DNA of 50,201 nucleotides from Verrucomicrobiota bacterium (GTDB lineage: Bacteria; Verrucomicrobiota; Verrucomicrobiia; Opitutales; Opitutaceae). The stretch is from NCBI GenBank assembly GCA_016871595.1, contig VHCY01000007.1, positions 1 through 50,201 on the forward strand. The letters run 5' to 3'. The stretch's first letter is position 1, and every line of letters begins with the position of its first letter. The notes below the pieces were generated by a model, which was given only the letters and a program-made list of their open reading frames with translations, ran no database searches and was not told the DNA's origin. Below are positions 1 through 7,795 of this stretch, in pieces. Both the position numbers and the translations under genes were made by a program.

Positions 1-1
1 G

Positions 2-1201
2 CTCGCGCAGGCCTACCACGGGGACCTCGAGGCCCTGGCCACGGACCTCCCGCAGGTGCGCCTGATCTCCGTGCCGCAGGTCGGCACCCAAGAACTGCAG
101 ACGGATTTCAAGGGCAAGTGGGAAGCGGCCTCGCCTACGACCACGCCCTCCTTCAGCGCGGTCGGGCTGCTTTTCGGGCGCTACCTGCACCAGGTGCTCA
201 GGGTCCCGGTCGGGCTGATCGACAACGCCTGGGGCGGATCCGCGGCCGAGGCCTGGGTGCGGCGCTCCACGATTGAGTCGGATCCTCGCTTCGCCGGCTT
301 GATGGAGGGAGTGCGCCAGCGCGAGGGGAACTTGCTCTCCGCCGAGGGCCGCGCGGCCTTCGAGGCCTCCCTGCAGAAGCACCGGGAGGACGCGGCGAAG
401 GCCAAGGCGGCCAAGAAGGCTGCCCCCCGCGCCCCCCAGGATTGGCTCACCGGAAACGCCCGGCCGGGCAACATCTTCGCCGGCGTGGTGAATCCGACGC
501 TCGGCTACGGGATGAAGGGCGTGATCTGGTATCAGGGCGAATCCAACGCCGGCCGCGCGCACGAGTACGCCACGCTCTTCCCGTTTATGATCGAGCAGTG
601 GCGCAAGGAATGGGGTCAGGGTGATTTTCCCTTTTATTGGGTGCAACTGGCCGACTTCCGCGAGGAGAAGCCCCGGCCCGGCGAGAGCGATTGGGCCGAA
701 CTCCGCGAGGCCCAGACGAAGACCCAGCGCCTGCCCAACACCGGCCAGGCCGTGATCATCGATGTGGGTGAAGGGCGCGACATCCATCCCCGCAATAAAC
801 AGGAGGTCGCCGCCCGCCTCGCCCGGATCGCCCTCGCTCGCGACTACGGACGGACCCTCCCGCATCGGAGCCCGGAGTTCCGTGCCGCGCAATTCGCGGG
901 CGGCCAAGCGATCGTCACCCTCGACACCTTCGGCAGCTCGCTGCGCGCCTTCGATGTCGCGGAGGTCCGCGGGTTCGCGCTCTGCGGCGAGGATCGCGTG
1001 TGGCACTGGGCCACCGGGAAGATTCTCGGCGCCGACCGGGTTGAGGTCTCCAGCGCGCAGGTGCCGGCCCCCGTGGCGGTTCGGTACGCGTGGGCCGACA
1101 ACCCGGTCTGCAACCTTTACTCGGCCGATGGTTTGCCCGCGACGCCCTTCCGCTCGGACGACTTCCCGCTCACGACCGCGCCCAAGCCGGCCGCGAAGTA
1201 G
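2..1201 (+). CDS. Sialate O-acetylesterase family protein (5' end outside window)
   Basis: C-terminal 399 residues of a SASA-family (sialate O-acetylesterase, DUF303) carbohydrate esterase; the reading frame is open from base 2, so the start and signal peptide lie upstream of the window. Visible family blocks are GLIDNAWGGSAAEAWV, the strongly conserved VIWYQGESNAG block (about 521-552), and RDIHPRNKQEVAARLA (about 778-822), which carries the Asp and His expected to complete the catalytic site. The GQSNM block with the nucleophilic Ser should precede base 1. These enzymes remove O-acetyl groups from sialic acids or related sugars, usually in the periplasm. A Lys/Ala-rich stretch (about 380-440) interrupts the middle. 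The TAG stop is followed after two codons, in the same frame, by the NamZ-like gene, so the two are probably co-transcribed. Confidence 0.88.
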   Translation, partial: LAQAYHGDLEALATDLPQVRLISVPQVGTQELQTDFKGKWEAASPTTTPSFSAVGLLFGRYLHQVLRVPVGLIDNAWGGSAAEAWVRRSTIESDPRFAGLMEGVRQREGNLLSAEGRAAFEASLQKHREDAAKAKAAKKAAPRAPQDWLTGNARPGNIFAGVVNPTLGYGMKGVIWYQGESNAGRAHEYATLFPFMIEQWRKEWGQGDFPFYWVQLADFREEKPRPGESDWAELREAQTKTQRLPNTGQAVIIDVGEGRDIHPRNKQEVAARLARIALARDYGRTLPHRSPEFRAAQFAGGQAIVTLDTFGSSLRAFDVAEVRGFALCGEDRVWHWATGKILGADRVEVSSAQVPAPVAVRYAWADNPVCNLYSADGLPATPFRSDDFPLTTAPKPAAK

Positions 1202-1207
1202 CCGCGC

Positions 1208-2425
1208 GTGAAGCCAGGCATCGAGGTCCTGCTGAATTCCCGCCTCGACGTCCTGCGGGGCCGGCGGGTCGGCCTGGTCTCGAACCCCACCGCCGTCGAC
1301 CCGCGCCTGCGCTCGACGGCGGAGCTCCTCCGCGCGCATCCGGAGGTGGACCTCGTTGCGCTCTACGGGCCTGAGCACGGCGTGCGCGGGGACGCCCAGG
1401 CCGGGGAGTATGTCCCGTTTTACCGGGACCCGCATCTTGGACTTCCGGTGTTCAGCCTCTACGGGGAGACGCAGCGGCCACCGGCGGATATGCTCACCCG
1501 CATCGACGCCTATATGCGGGAGTACGACACCCGCCACGACGGCAAGACCGTTGAGCCCCGAATGCTGGAGTCGATCGAGGTGATGGTCTTTGACCTGCAG
1601 GACGTCGGCACGCGCGTCTACACCTACGTCGCGACGATGGCCTACGCGATGCAGGCCGCCGCGGAGGCGGGCATTCCGTTCGTGGTGCTCGACCGGCCGA
1701 ACCCGATCACGGGCGCGGCGATGGAGGGGCCGATCCTTCGCTTCCCGGAGTACAGCTCCTTCATCGGCCTGTATCCCGTGCCGCTGCGCCACGGGATGAC
1801 CGCCGGTGAGCTCGCGCGCCTGTTCAACGCGCGATTCCTGCCGCGGCCCGCCGAGCTCACGGTCGTCCCGATGGCGGGCTGGCGCCGCGGGGACTGGTTC
1901 GAGTCCACCGGTCTGCCTTGGGTCCTGCCCTCGCCGAATCTGCCCTCCGTGGACGCCGCGGTGGTTTACCCCGGGCAGGTGATGCTCGAGGGCACCACGC
2001 TCTCCGAGGGCCGCGGCACCACGCGCCCCTTTGAGTTGTGCGGCGCGCCCTGGCTCGACGGCCACGTCCTGGCTCGCGGCCTGAACGCGTTGGCACTTCC
2101 CGGGGTGCGCTTCCGCGAGGCGTGGTTCACGCCCACCTTCTCGAAGTTCGCCGGCCAGCGGTGCGGGGGCGTCCAACTGCACGTGAGCGACCGGGAGATA
2201 TTCCGCCCGATCCTGACCACGATCGCGTTGCTCGCCGAGGTGCGCCGGCACGGCGGGGACCAACTGGAGTTTCACGCGGATTACTTTGACCGCGTGCTCG
2301 GACACCCGCGGGTCCGCGAGGGATTACTGGCGGGTGTGCCCGCGGCCGCGCTGGCGGACGAGTGGGCGCCGGCACTTCGCGCCTTCGCCGAGCTGCGGAG
2401 CGAGTACCTGCTCTACGGCGCCTGA
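1208..2425 (+). CDS. namZ: DUF1343 / NamZ-type exo-beta-N-acetylmuramidase
   Basis: 405-residue DUF1343 protein (GH171 family, prototype B. subtilis NamZ/YbbC), which releases terminal MurNAc from peptidoglycan fragments. Family blocks are clear: GRRVGLVSNPTAVD near residue 18, ALYGPEHGVRGDAQAGE at about 51-67, VMVFDLQDVGTRVYTYVATM, LDRPNPITG, and PSPNLPSVDAAVVYPG followed by LEGTTLSEGRGTTRPFE. Start is the GTG at 1208. The same-frame TAG of the preceding esterase at 1199-1201 prevents an upstream extension, and no signal peptide is visible, so the product looks cytoplasmic unless it is exported another way. The ATP-free glycosidase role is family knowledge; pairing with an O-acetylesterase suggests joint processing of amino-sugar material. 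A 7-bp GC hairpin overlaps the stop codon. Confidence 0.88.
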   Translation: MKPGIEVLLNSRLDVLRGRRVGLVSNPTAVDPRLRSTAELLRAHPEVDLVALYGPEHGVRGDAQAGEYVPFYRDPHLGLPVFSLYGETQRPPADMLTRIDAYMREYDTRHDGKTVEPRMLESIEVMVFDLQDVGTRVYTYVATMAYAMQAAAEAGIPFVVLDRPNPITGAAMEGPILRFPEYSSFIGLYPVPLRHGMTAGELARLFNARFLPRPAELTVVPMAGWRRGDWFESTGLPWVLPSPNLPSVDAAVVYPGQVMLEGTTLSEGRGTTRPFELCGAPWLDGHVLARGLNALALPGVRFREAWFTPTFSKFAGQRCGGVQLHVSDREIFRPILTTIALLAEVRRHGGDQLEFHADYFDRVLGHPRVREGLLAGVPAAALADEWAPALRAFAELRSEYLLYGA

Positions 2426-2442
2426 GGCTCGCCGGGCCTCAG
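2422..2442. terminator. Possible bidirectional hairpin between convergent genes
   Basis: CTGAGGC (2422-2428) pairs with GCCTCAG (2436-2442) around a 7-nt loop. It covers the stop codons of both the NamZ-like gene and the convergent MoeB-rhodanese gene. No T-run follows on either strand, so termination is only a possibility. Confidence 0.35.
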
Positions 2443-3608
2443 TAGCGGGCCAGGGAGGAATCCAATTCGGCGGCCCAGGCCTCGATGCCGCCGGCGATGT
2501 TGCTCACGGCCGGAAACCCCTGCTGCCGCAGGTAGCGGGTGACGTGCAGGCTGCGGCTGCCGTGGTGGCAGAGGATCAGCAGGTGTTGGTCGCGCGGCAG
2601 CTCCGCGAGATGCTCGGGAATCCGGCGCATCGGGATGTGCTCCGCGCCGTCGAGCCGGCAGATCTCCAGCTCGTGGGGCTCACGAACATCGATGATGCGG
2701 GCGTGGGCCGGGTCCTGGCGGACCAGATCGCGCGCCGCGGTGACGGAAACTTCCAGCGGGAAGGACTCAGACATAACGGAAGGAGGTGAGGGAAGGGCGC
2801 AGGCCGTCGCGTAACGTTCCGGCTCCAGGCTGCGGATGACGGGAGTCTGGCCACAGACGGCACAGCCCGGATCCCGCGCCAAGCTCAGGATCTGGAAACG
2901 CTGGGCGAGGGCGTCGTGTGCCAGCAGGCGCCCGCGCAAGGGTTCGCCGGCGCCCGTGACCAGCTTGATCGCCTCGAGCGCCTGCAGGCTGCCGATCACT
3001 CCGCAAAGTGCGCCGAGTACACCCGCTTCACCGCACGAGGGCACCACGCCTGCCGGAGGCGGCTGCGGGAACAGGCAGCGGTAACACGGCCCACCACGGG
3101 CCGGGTCGAAAACACTGAGCTGCCCGTCGAAGCGAAACACGTTGCCGTGCACCAGCGGTCGCCCGGTGAGGACCGCGGCGTCGTTGTTGAGGTAGCGGCT
3201 CGCGAACGTGTCCGTCCCGTCCACGATCACATCGTACTCGGAAAACAGGTCGAGCGCCGTGCCGGGCTGGACGCCCTCCGGGTGGGCGTGGAGCCTGATT
3301 CCCGGGTTCACCGCCCGCAGCCGCCGGAGCGCCGACTCGACCTTGGGCGCGCCGACGTCCCCGTCCTCGTGGAGGAGCTGGCGCTGGAGGTTGTGCCGCT
3401 CGACCCGGTCGAAATCCGCGATCCCCAGCGTGCCGACGCCCGCGGCGGCGAGGTAGAGCGCGGCGGGGCTGCCAAGTCCGCCGGCGCCCACCACCAAAAT
3501 TCGGGCCGCCGCGAGCTTGCGCTGACCTGCCACGCCGATCTCCGCCAGCGAAAGATGCCGGCCGTACCGGGCGAGATCGGCCGGGGAGAGCGCGGGCGGC
3601 GGTGTCAT
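2439..3608 (-). CDS. moeB: MoeB/ThiF-type adenylyltransferase fused to rhodanese (MoeZ-like)
   Basis: 389-residue E1-like protein. The first ~250 residues form a ThiF/MoeB domain: ARYGRHLSLAEIG, nucleotide-binding VVGAGGLGSPAALYLAAAG, DFDRVERHNLQRQ, VDGTDTFASRYL, and paired CYRC and CAVC motifs that would hold zinc. The C-terminal ~110 residues form a rhodanese domain with the active-site loop CHHGSRS. Such fusions adenylate the C-terminus of a ubiquitin-like sulfur carrier (MoaD, ThiS or CysO type) and then pass on sulfur through the rhodanese persulfide. Start is the ATG at 3608; a TTG at 3620 would add four residues. It is divergent from ruvX, with about 35-75 bp between them. No carrier protein is encoded nearby, so the pathway (molybdopterin, thiamine or cysteine) cannot be fixed from context. 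Confidence 0.88.
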   Translation of the reverse strand: MTPPPALSPADLARYGRHLSLAEIGVAGQRKLAAARILVVGAGGLGSPAALYLAAAGVGTLGIADFDRVERHNLQRQLLHEDGDVGAPKVESALRRLRAVNPGIRLHAHPEGVQPGTALDLFSEYDVIVDGTDTFASRYLNNDAAVLTGRPLVHGNVFRFDGQLSVFDPARGGPCYRCLFPQPPPAGVVPSCGEAGVLGALCGVIGSLQALEAIKLVTGAGEPLRGRLLAHDALAQRFQILSLARDPGCAVCGQTPVIRSLEPERYATACALPSPPSVMSESFPLEVSVTAARDLVRQDPAHARIIDVREPHELEICRLDGAEHIPMRRIPEHLAELPRDQHLLILCHHGSRSLHVTRYLRQQGFPAVSNIAGGIEAWAAELDSSLARY

Positions 3609-3684
3609 CGCGTTACGCAAGGGTGATGCGCGCGCGCCGCAAATGAAATTGCGCCGCCGCGGTGCCGGCGCCGGAATCCGGCCG

Positions 3685-4128
3685 ATGCGCTTCCTCGGGA
3701 TTGACTACGGCACCCGCCGGATCGGCCTCAGCTACGGGGACGAGCTGGGGGTGGCGACGCCGTTGCCGGCCCTCGTCGACGCGGATCCGGCCCGCCGCTG
3801 GGAGGCGCTGCTGGCCCTGGCCCGCCAGCGGGGAATCCGCGAGGCGGTCGTCGGGCACCCGTTGAATATGGACGACACCGCGGGTCCGAAGGCGAAGGAA
3901 GCCGAGGCCTTCGCCGCCCGGTTGGGCGCCGCGCTTGGTTGCCCGGTGCATCTCGTTGACGAGCGCCTGACCAGCCACGAGGCCGAGGCGTCGCTGCCGC
4001 CGTCGCGCCGGCGCGCGGTCCGGGCCAGCGGCGTCATCGATTCGCGGGCCGCCACCCTGATCCTGCAGGATTACCTCGACCAGAGGTTCCCGCCCCCGGT
4101 GGGCACGGGTGAGGGGGAGGACGCTTGA
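3685..4128 (+). CDS. ruvX: RuvX/YqgF putative pre-16S rRNA nuclease / Holliday junction resolvase
   Basis: 147 residues from the ATG at 3685, giving the usual short N-terminus MRFLGIDYGTRRIGLSYGD; an ATG at 3643 would add 14 mostly basic residues not seen in the family. Family hallmarks are the RNase H-like first strand with Asp in GIDYG, VVGHPLNMDDTAGPKAKEAE in the middle, and VHLVDERLTSHEAEA with the second acidic residue. Known members process the 16S rRNA 5' end (YqgF in E. coli), and a Holliday resolvase role has also been proposed. The stop overlaps the TTG start of truA (TTGA), consistent with translational coupling in a ruvX-truA-comF-accD-folC operon. Confidence 0.93.
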   Translation: MRFLGIDYGTRRIGLSYGDELGVATPLPALVDADPARRWEALLALARQRGIREAVVGHPLNMDDTAGPKAKEAEAFAARLGAALGCPVHLVDERLTSHEAEASLPPSRRRAVRASGVIDSRAATLILQDYLDQRFPPPVGTGEGEDA

Positions 4129-4862
4129 GCACACGATGGCGGGCCGTCTGCGCCTACGACGGCGGCCCCTTCTCCGGTTGGCAGAGCCAGATCGGGGCCA
4201 ACGCGATCCAGGACGTGATCGAGGCGCGGCTGGCCGCGGTCTTCAAGGAACCGGTCCGGATCCACGGCAGCGGCCGCACCGACGCGGGCGTCCACGCCCG
4301 GGGCCAAGTGTTTCATTTCGACGCCGATTGGTCCCACGGCAACGCGCGCCTGCTCGCGGCGCTCCGCAGCGAGTTGCCGCCCGCGATCCAAATCCGCTCC
4401 GTCCGGCGGGCCGCCCCGGACTTCCACGCCCGCTTTGCCGTGCGTGCCAAGCGCTACGTGTATCACCTGCACCTCGGGGATGCGGACCCTTTCTCGCGGC
4501 CGTTTTGCTGGCCGGTCTTCCGGCCGTTGGACCTGGAGGCGATGCGCGCCGCCGCCGCGCTGCTGCGCGGCCGGCACGACTTCCGCGCCTTCACCGCGCT
4601 CAACGGTCCCGCCCGCGAGGACACCGTACGGGAGTTGACCCGGCTGGACGTGGTGCGACGCGGCCGGCGGGTGCGGATCATCGCCGAGGCGCCGGGCTTC
4701 CTTTACAAGATGGTCCGTAGCCTGACCGGGGTCCTCGTGGCGGTCGGGGAGGGGAGGCTGACCTCGACCGCGGTCAGCGGGATGCTGGCCAACGGGCAGC
4801 GAACGCCCGCCGTCCAGACGGCGCCTCCGCAGGGCCTGTTTCTCGAGCACGTATGGTACTGA
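4125..4862 (+). CDS. truA: tRNA pseudouridine(38-40) synthase TruA
   Basis: 245 residues, normal length for TruA, which isomerises uridines 38-40 in the tRNA anticodon arm. The catalytic Asp is D53 in GSGRTDAGVHARGQVFHF. Other family blocks are CAYDGGPFSGWQSQIGANAIQDVIE near the N-terminus, FAVRAKRYVYHLHLG, DFRAFTALN, and FLYKMVRSLTGVLVAVGEG. The start is a TTG at 4125 inside the ruvX stop (4-bp overlap); there is no ATG or GTG that preserves the N-terminal strand. The 3' end overlaps comF by 10 bp. Confidence 0.95.
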   Translation: MSTRWRAVCAYDGGPFSGWQSQIGANAIQDVIEARLAAVFKEPVRIHGSGRTDAGVHARGQVFHFDADWSHGNARLLAALRSELPPAIQIRSVRRAAPDFHARFAVRAKRYVYHLHLGDADPFSRPFCWPVFRPLDLEAMRAAAALLRGRHDFRAFTALNGPAREDTVRELTRLDVVRRGRRVRIIAEAPGFLYKMVRSLTGVLVAVGEGRLTSTAVSGMLANGQRTPAVQTAPPQGLFLEHVWY

Positions 4863-5614
4863 GCGCGCTCGCCCCCCGGGTTCGGCGCTGGGGACGCCGG
4901 CTGGCCGCCGTCGCGTTTCCCCCCAGCTGCGTGCACTGCGGCGGCTTGGTGGAACCGGCGGAAACGCCGGCCGGCTTCCGGCATCTTTGCCCGCCTTGCC
5001 AGGCCGCCGTGGTGTGGGTGAGACCTCCCCATTGCTCGGTGTGCGGGCACCCCTTCCACGGCATCGTCGTGGGGGACCGGGAATGCCCCCGCTGCGTCGG
5101 GCTGGTCCCGGCTTACGGCGAGGCGCGCACCGCCAGCCTGTTCTCGGGACCCGTGCGCGCGCTGGTGATCGGCCTGAAGTACCACCACGGCCTCCACCTC
5201 CTCGCTGACTGCGCCGCGCTCTTCCGGGGCGCCCCCCATCTGCTGGACCACGTCCGCGGAGCCCGGTTGGTGCCGGTGCCGCTCCACCCGCGCAAACGGC
5301 GCGAGCGCGGCTACAACCAGTCCGCGCTGCTCGCCTCCGAGCTCGCCCGGGAGGCCGGCGGTGAGACCACGGTCGACTCCCTGCTGACCCGGCGGATCGA
5401 CACGGAGACGCAGACCGCCTTCGACCGGGAGCGGCGGCGGGCCAACCTGCAGAATGCCTTTGCACTCGCCCCCGGGGCCCCGCTACGGTCCTCGGCCCGA
5501 CATGTCCTGGTCGACGATGTCTTCACCACCGGCTCCACGGTCAACGCCTGCGCCCGCGTGCTCCGCGAGGCGGGCGTGGAGCGCGTCGACGTAGCCACCC
5601 TCGCCCACGGCTGA
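4853..5614 (+). CDS. comF: ComF family phosphoribosyltransferase-like protein
   Basis: 253 residues. The N-terminal third carries four CxxC pairs (CVHC, CPPC, CSVC, CPRC) typical of the ComF double zinc-ribbon. The C-terminal part is a type I phosphoribosyltransferase-like domain with LVPVPLHPRKRRERGYNQS and the PRPP-loop motif HVLVDDVFTTGSTVNAC. ComF is needed for DNA uptake in naturally competent bacteria, but homologues are widespread in species with no known competence. No other competence genes are nearby except a PilT-like ATPase about 20 kb away. The gene overlaps truA by 10 bp and ends 11 bp before accD. Confidence 0.92.
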   Translation: MVLSALAPRVRRWGRRLAAVAFPPSCVHCGGLVEPAETPAGFRHLCPPCQAAVVWVRPPHCSVCGHPFHGIVVGDRECPRCVGLVPAYGEARTASLFSGPVRALVIGLKYHHGLHLLADCAALFRGAPHLLDHVRGARLVPVPLHPRKRRERGYNQSALLASELAREAGGETTVDSLLTRRIDTETQTAFDRERRRANLQNAFALAPGAPLRSSARHVLVDDVFTTGSTVNACARVLREAGVERVDVATLAHG

Positions 5615-5625
5615 AACCCCTGCCT

Positions 5626-6483
5626 ATGCACTTCGACAAGCCGACGTACACCGTGCGGAAGGTCCGGAAGAAGGACATCCCGAAGGGTCTCTACACCAAG
5701 GACCCCAGTTCGGGTGACATCCTCTTCAACAAGGAGTTGGAGGACAACCAGATGGTCTCCCCGAAGAGCGGCCATCACTTCCCCCTGGGCGCCCGCGCGC
5801 GGATCGCCAACCTCTTCGATCCGGAGACCTTCGTGGAGTGCGATGCCGCGATCCGGTCCAGTGATCCGTTGAAGTTTGTCGACTCGCAGCCCTATCCCGA
5901 CCGGATCCGGCGTTACGAGAAGGAGAGCGGCCTGACCGAGGCGGTGGTGAGCGGCACGGGCCGGATCCACGGCCTGGAGGTGGCGGTAGCGGTGATGGAC
6001 TTCCGGTTCTGCGGCGGCGCGATGGGGGCCGCGGCCGGGGAAAAAATCACGCGGGCGATCGAGCTCGCGCGCACCCGGGGCCTCCCGTGCATCATCTTCA
6101 GCGCGTCCGGCGGCGCCCGGATGCAGGAGGGCATTTACTCCCTGATGCAGATGGCGAAGACCAGCGCCGCCCTCGGCCGGCTCGCCGAGGCCGGCCTGCC
6201 GTTCATCTCCGTCCTCACGCACCCGACGATGGGCGGCGTGACCGCCAGTTTTGCGACGCTCGGGGATGTGATCCTCGCCGAACCCGGGGCGCTGGTCGGT
6301 TTCGCGGGGGCGCGTGTGATCAAGGACACCACCAAGCAGACGCTGCCCGCCGGTTTCCAGACGGCGGAATTTCTCCTCAAACACGGTCTCATCGATCAGA
6401 TCGTGCCCCGGCTGGAACTGCGCGGCCGGCTCCATTCCCTGCTGACGGCCCTCCACGCGCGCCGCCGGCCGACGGCGCGGTGA
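5626..6483 (+). CDS. accD: Acetyl-CoA carboxylase carboxyltransferase subunit beta
   Basis: 285 residues. AccD pairs with AccA to transfer the carboxyl group from biotin to acetyl-CoA, giving malonyl-CoA. The crotonase-like core is intact: MDFRFCGGAMGAAAGEKI, CIIFSASGGARMQEG, VLTHPTMGGVTASFA, and GFAGARVIKDTTKQ. The N-terminal zinc ribbon aligns well with the E. coli protein (GLYTKDPSSGDILFNKEL, VSPKSGHHF), but all four ligand cysteines are replaced: Asp26, Ser29, Ser45 and Ser48 occupy the Cys positions. The frame is otherwise undisturbed, so this looks like an evolved loss rather than a pseudogene. Its stop overlaps the GTG start of folC. accA is not in the window. Confidence 0.93.
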   Translation: MHFDKPTYTVRKVRKKDIPKGLYTKDPSSGDILFNKELEDNQMVSPKSGHHFPLGARARIANLFDPETFVECDAAIRSSDPLKFVDSQPYPDRIRRYEKESGLTEAVVSGTGRIHGLEVAVAVMDFRFCGGAMGAAAGEKITRAIELARTRGLPCIIFSASGGARMQEGIYSLMQMAKTSAALGRLAEAGLPFISVLTHPTMGGVTASFATLGDVILAEPGALVGFAGARVIKDTTKQTLPAGFQTAEFLLKHGLIDQIVPRLELRGRLHSLLTALHARRRPTAR

Positions 6484-7751
6484 ACCCCGGTTACGCCGCG
6501 GTCGCCGCCCGCCTCTGCGGCCGGAAGGCCGAGGGGCCCCGCTTCGGGATCGACCGGATGCGGCTTCTGGCCGCCGCCCTCGGTCACCCGGAACGCGCCG
6601 TCCCCTGCCTGCACGTCGCCGGCACCAACGGCAAGGGCTCGGTCTCCGCGATGCTCGATGCGATCCTGCGGGCGGCGGGCTGGCGCACCGGGCTCTACAC
6701 CTCGCCCCATCTCGTCCACCTCGGTGAGCGGGTGCAGGTGGACCGGCATCCGCTCACGGAGGACGAGATCATCGCCTATGTCACGGAGCTCGAGCCGATC
6801 GCCGCCCGCCTCGGGGCGACGGATCCGGGCGACACCCCGGCCTTCTTCGAGTTGATGACCGCGATGGCCTTCCTGCAATTCACGCGGAAGGCCTGCGATG
6901 TCTCCGTCATCGAGGTCGGACTCGGGGGCCGGCTCGACGCGACGACCGTCGTGACCCCGGAGGTCGCCGTCATCACGTCCATCGCGATGGACCACTGCGA
7001 GATCCTCGGGGACACGCTGGGCCGAATCGCGGCGGAGAAGGCCGGCATCATCAAGCCGGGCCGGCCCCTGGTGGTCGGACGTGTGCCACCCGAAGCCGAG
7101 GCGGTGATCGGCCGGATCGCCGCGGAGCGCGGAGCGCCCGTGCGCTGGGTGCGCCGGGTCTACGGGGACGATCTCGCGGCCTACCCGCGGACGAGCCTCG
7201 AGGGGGATTACCAGCGCTGGAACGCCGCGACCGCCACCCTTGCCGCCGAGGCGCTCGACGCGCGCTGGCGCCTCGCCCCGGACGTGATCCGCGCGGGCCT
7301 CGCTGCGGTGGAATGGCCCGGACGGTGGCAAAGGGTCCGCGCCGGTGGTCGGCTCGTCATCCTCGACTCCTCCCATAACCCGGAAGGCGCCGCCGTGCTG
7401 TCCTCCAATCTGGCGCGTCTGGTCGCCGAGACGGGCCGGCGCCCCGTGGTCATCACGGGTATCCTCGGGGCGGTACGCGCGCGACCGTTGCTCGCCGCGA
7501 TCGCGGAGCACGCCGCGGAAATCGTGCTGGTGCCCCCTGACCAGCCCCGCGCCTGCAGCGTGAACGAACTGCGCGAGCTCATCCCCGCCGCCTTCAGTGG
7601 CCCGGTGCGTTCGGGCCGCGTCGACCAGCTGTTCCCGGAAACCGGGGTGTGCGAGGCCGGGCCGCCCGACGGGGTGGTGGTGGTCACCGGCTCGCTCTAC
7701 CTGCTGGGGGAGGTGCTGACCCGCTTCCGGCCCGGGTACGGCGGTCGCTGA
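6480..7751 (+). CDS. folC: Bifunctional folylpolyglutamate synthase / dihydrofolate synthase
   Basis: 423 residues in the Mur-ligase fold. The ATP loop is CLHVAGTNGKGSVSAML; other blocks are GLYTSPHLVHLGERV, VIEVGLGGRLDATTVV, ITSIAMDHCEILGDTLGRIAAEKAGI and ILDSSHNPEGA. FolC adds glutamate to dihydropteroate and then extends the glutamyl tail of folates. Start is the GTG at 6480, overlapping the accD TGA by 3 bp (GTGA). The frame stays open far upstream inside accD, but those codons are not homologous to FolC. It is the last gene of the overlapping plus-strand run; ggt follows after 44 bp. Confidence 0.94.
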   Translation: MNPGYAAVAARLCGRKAEGPRFGIDRMRLLAAALGHPERAVPCLHVAGTNGKGSVSAMLDAILRAAGWRTGLYTSPHLVHLGERVQVDRHPLTEDEIIAYVTELEPIAARLGATDPGDTPAFFELMTAMAFLQFTRKACDVSVIEVGLGGRLDATTVVTPEVAVITSIAMDHCEILGDTLGRIAAEKAGIIKPGRPLVVGRVPPEAEAVIGRIAAERGAPVRWVRRVYGDDLAAYPRTSLEGDYQRWNAATATLAAEALDARWRLAPDVIRAGLAAVEWPGRWQRVRAGGRLVILDSSHNPEGAAVLSSNLARLVAETGRRPVVITGILGAVRARPLLAAIAEHAAEIVLVPPDQPRACSVNELRELIPAAFSGPVRSGRVDQLFPETGVCEAGPPDGVVVVTGSLYLLGEVLTRFRPGYGGR

Positions 7752-7795
7752 ATCCGCGCTCGATTCGGCGGGTGCGCGCCGCATAACGCTGCGGA

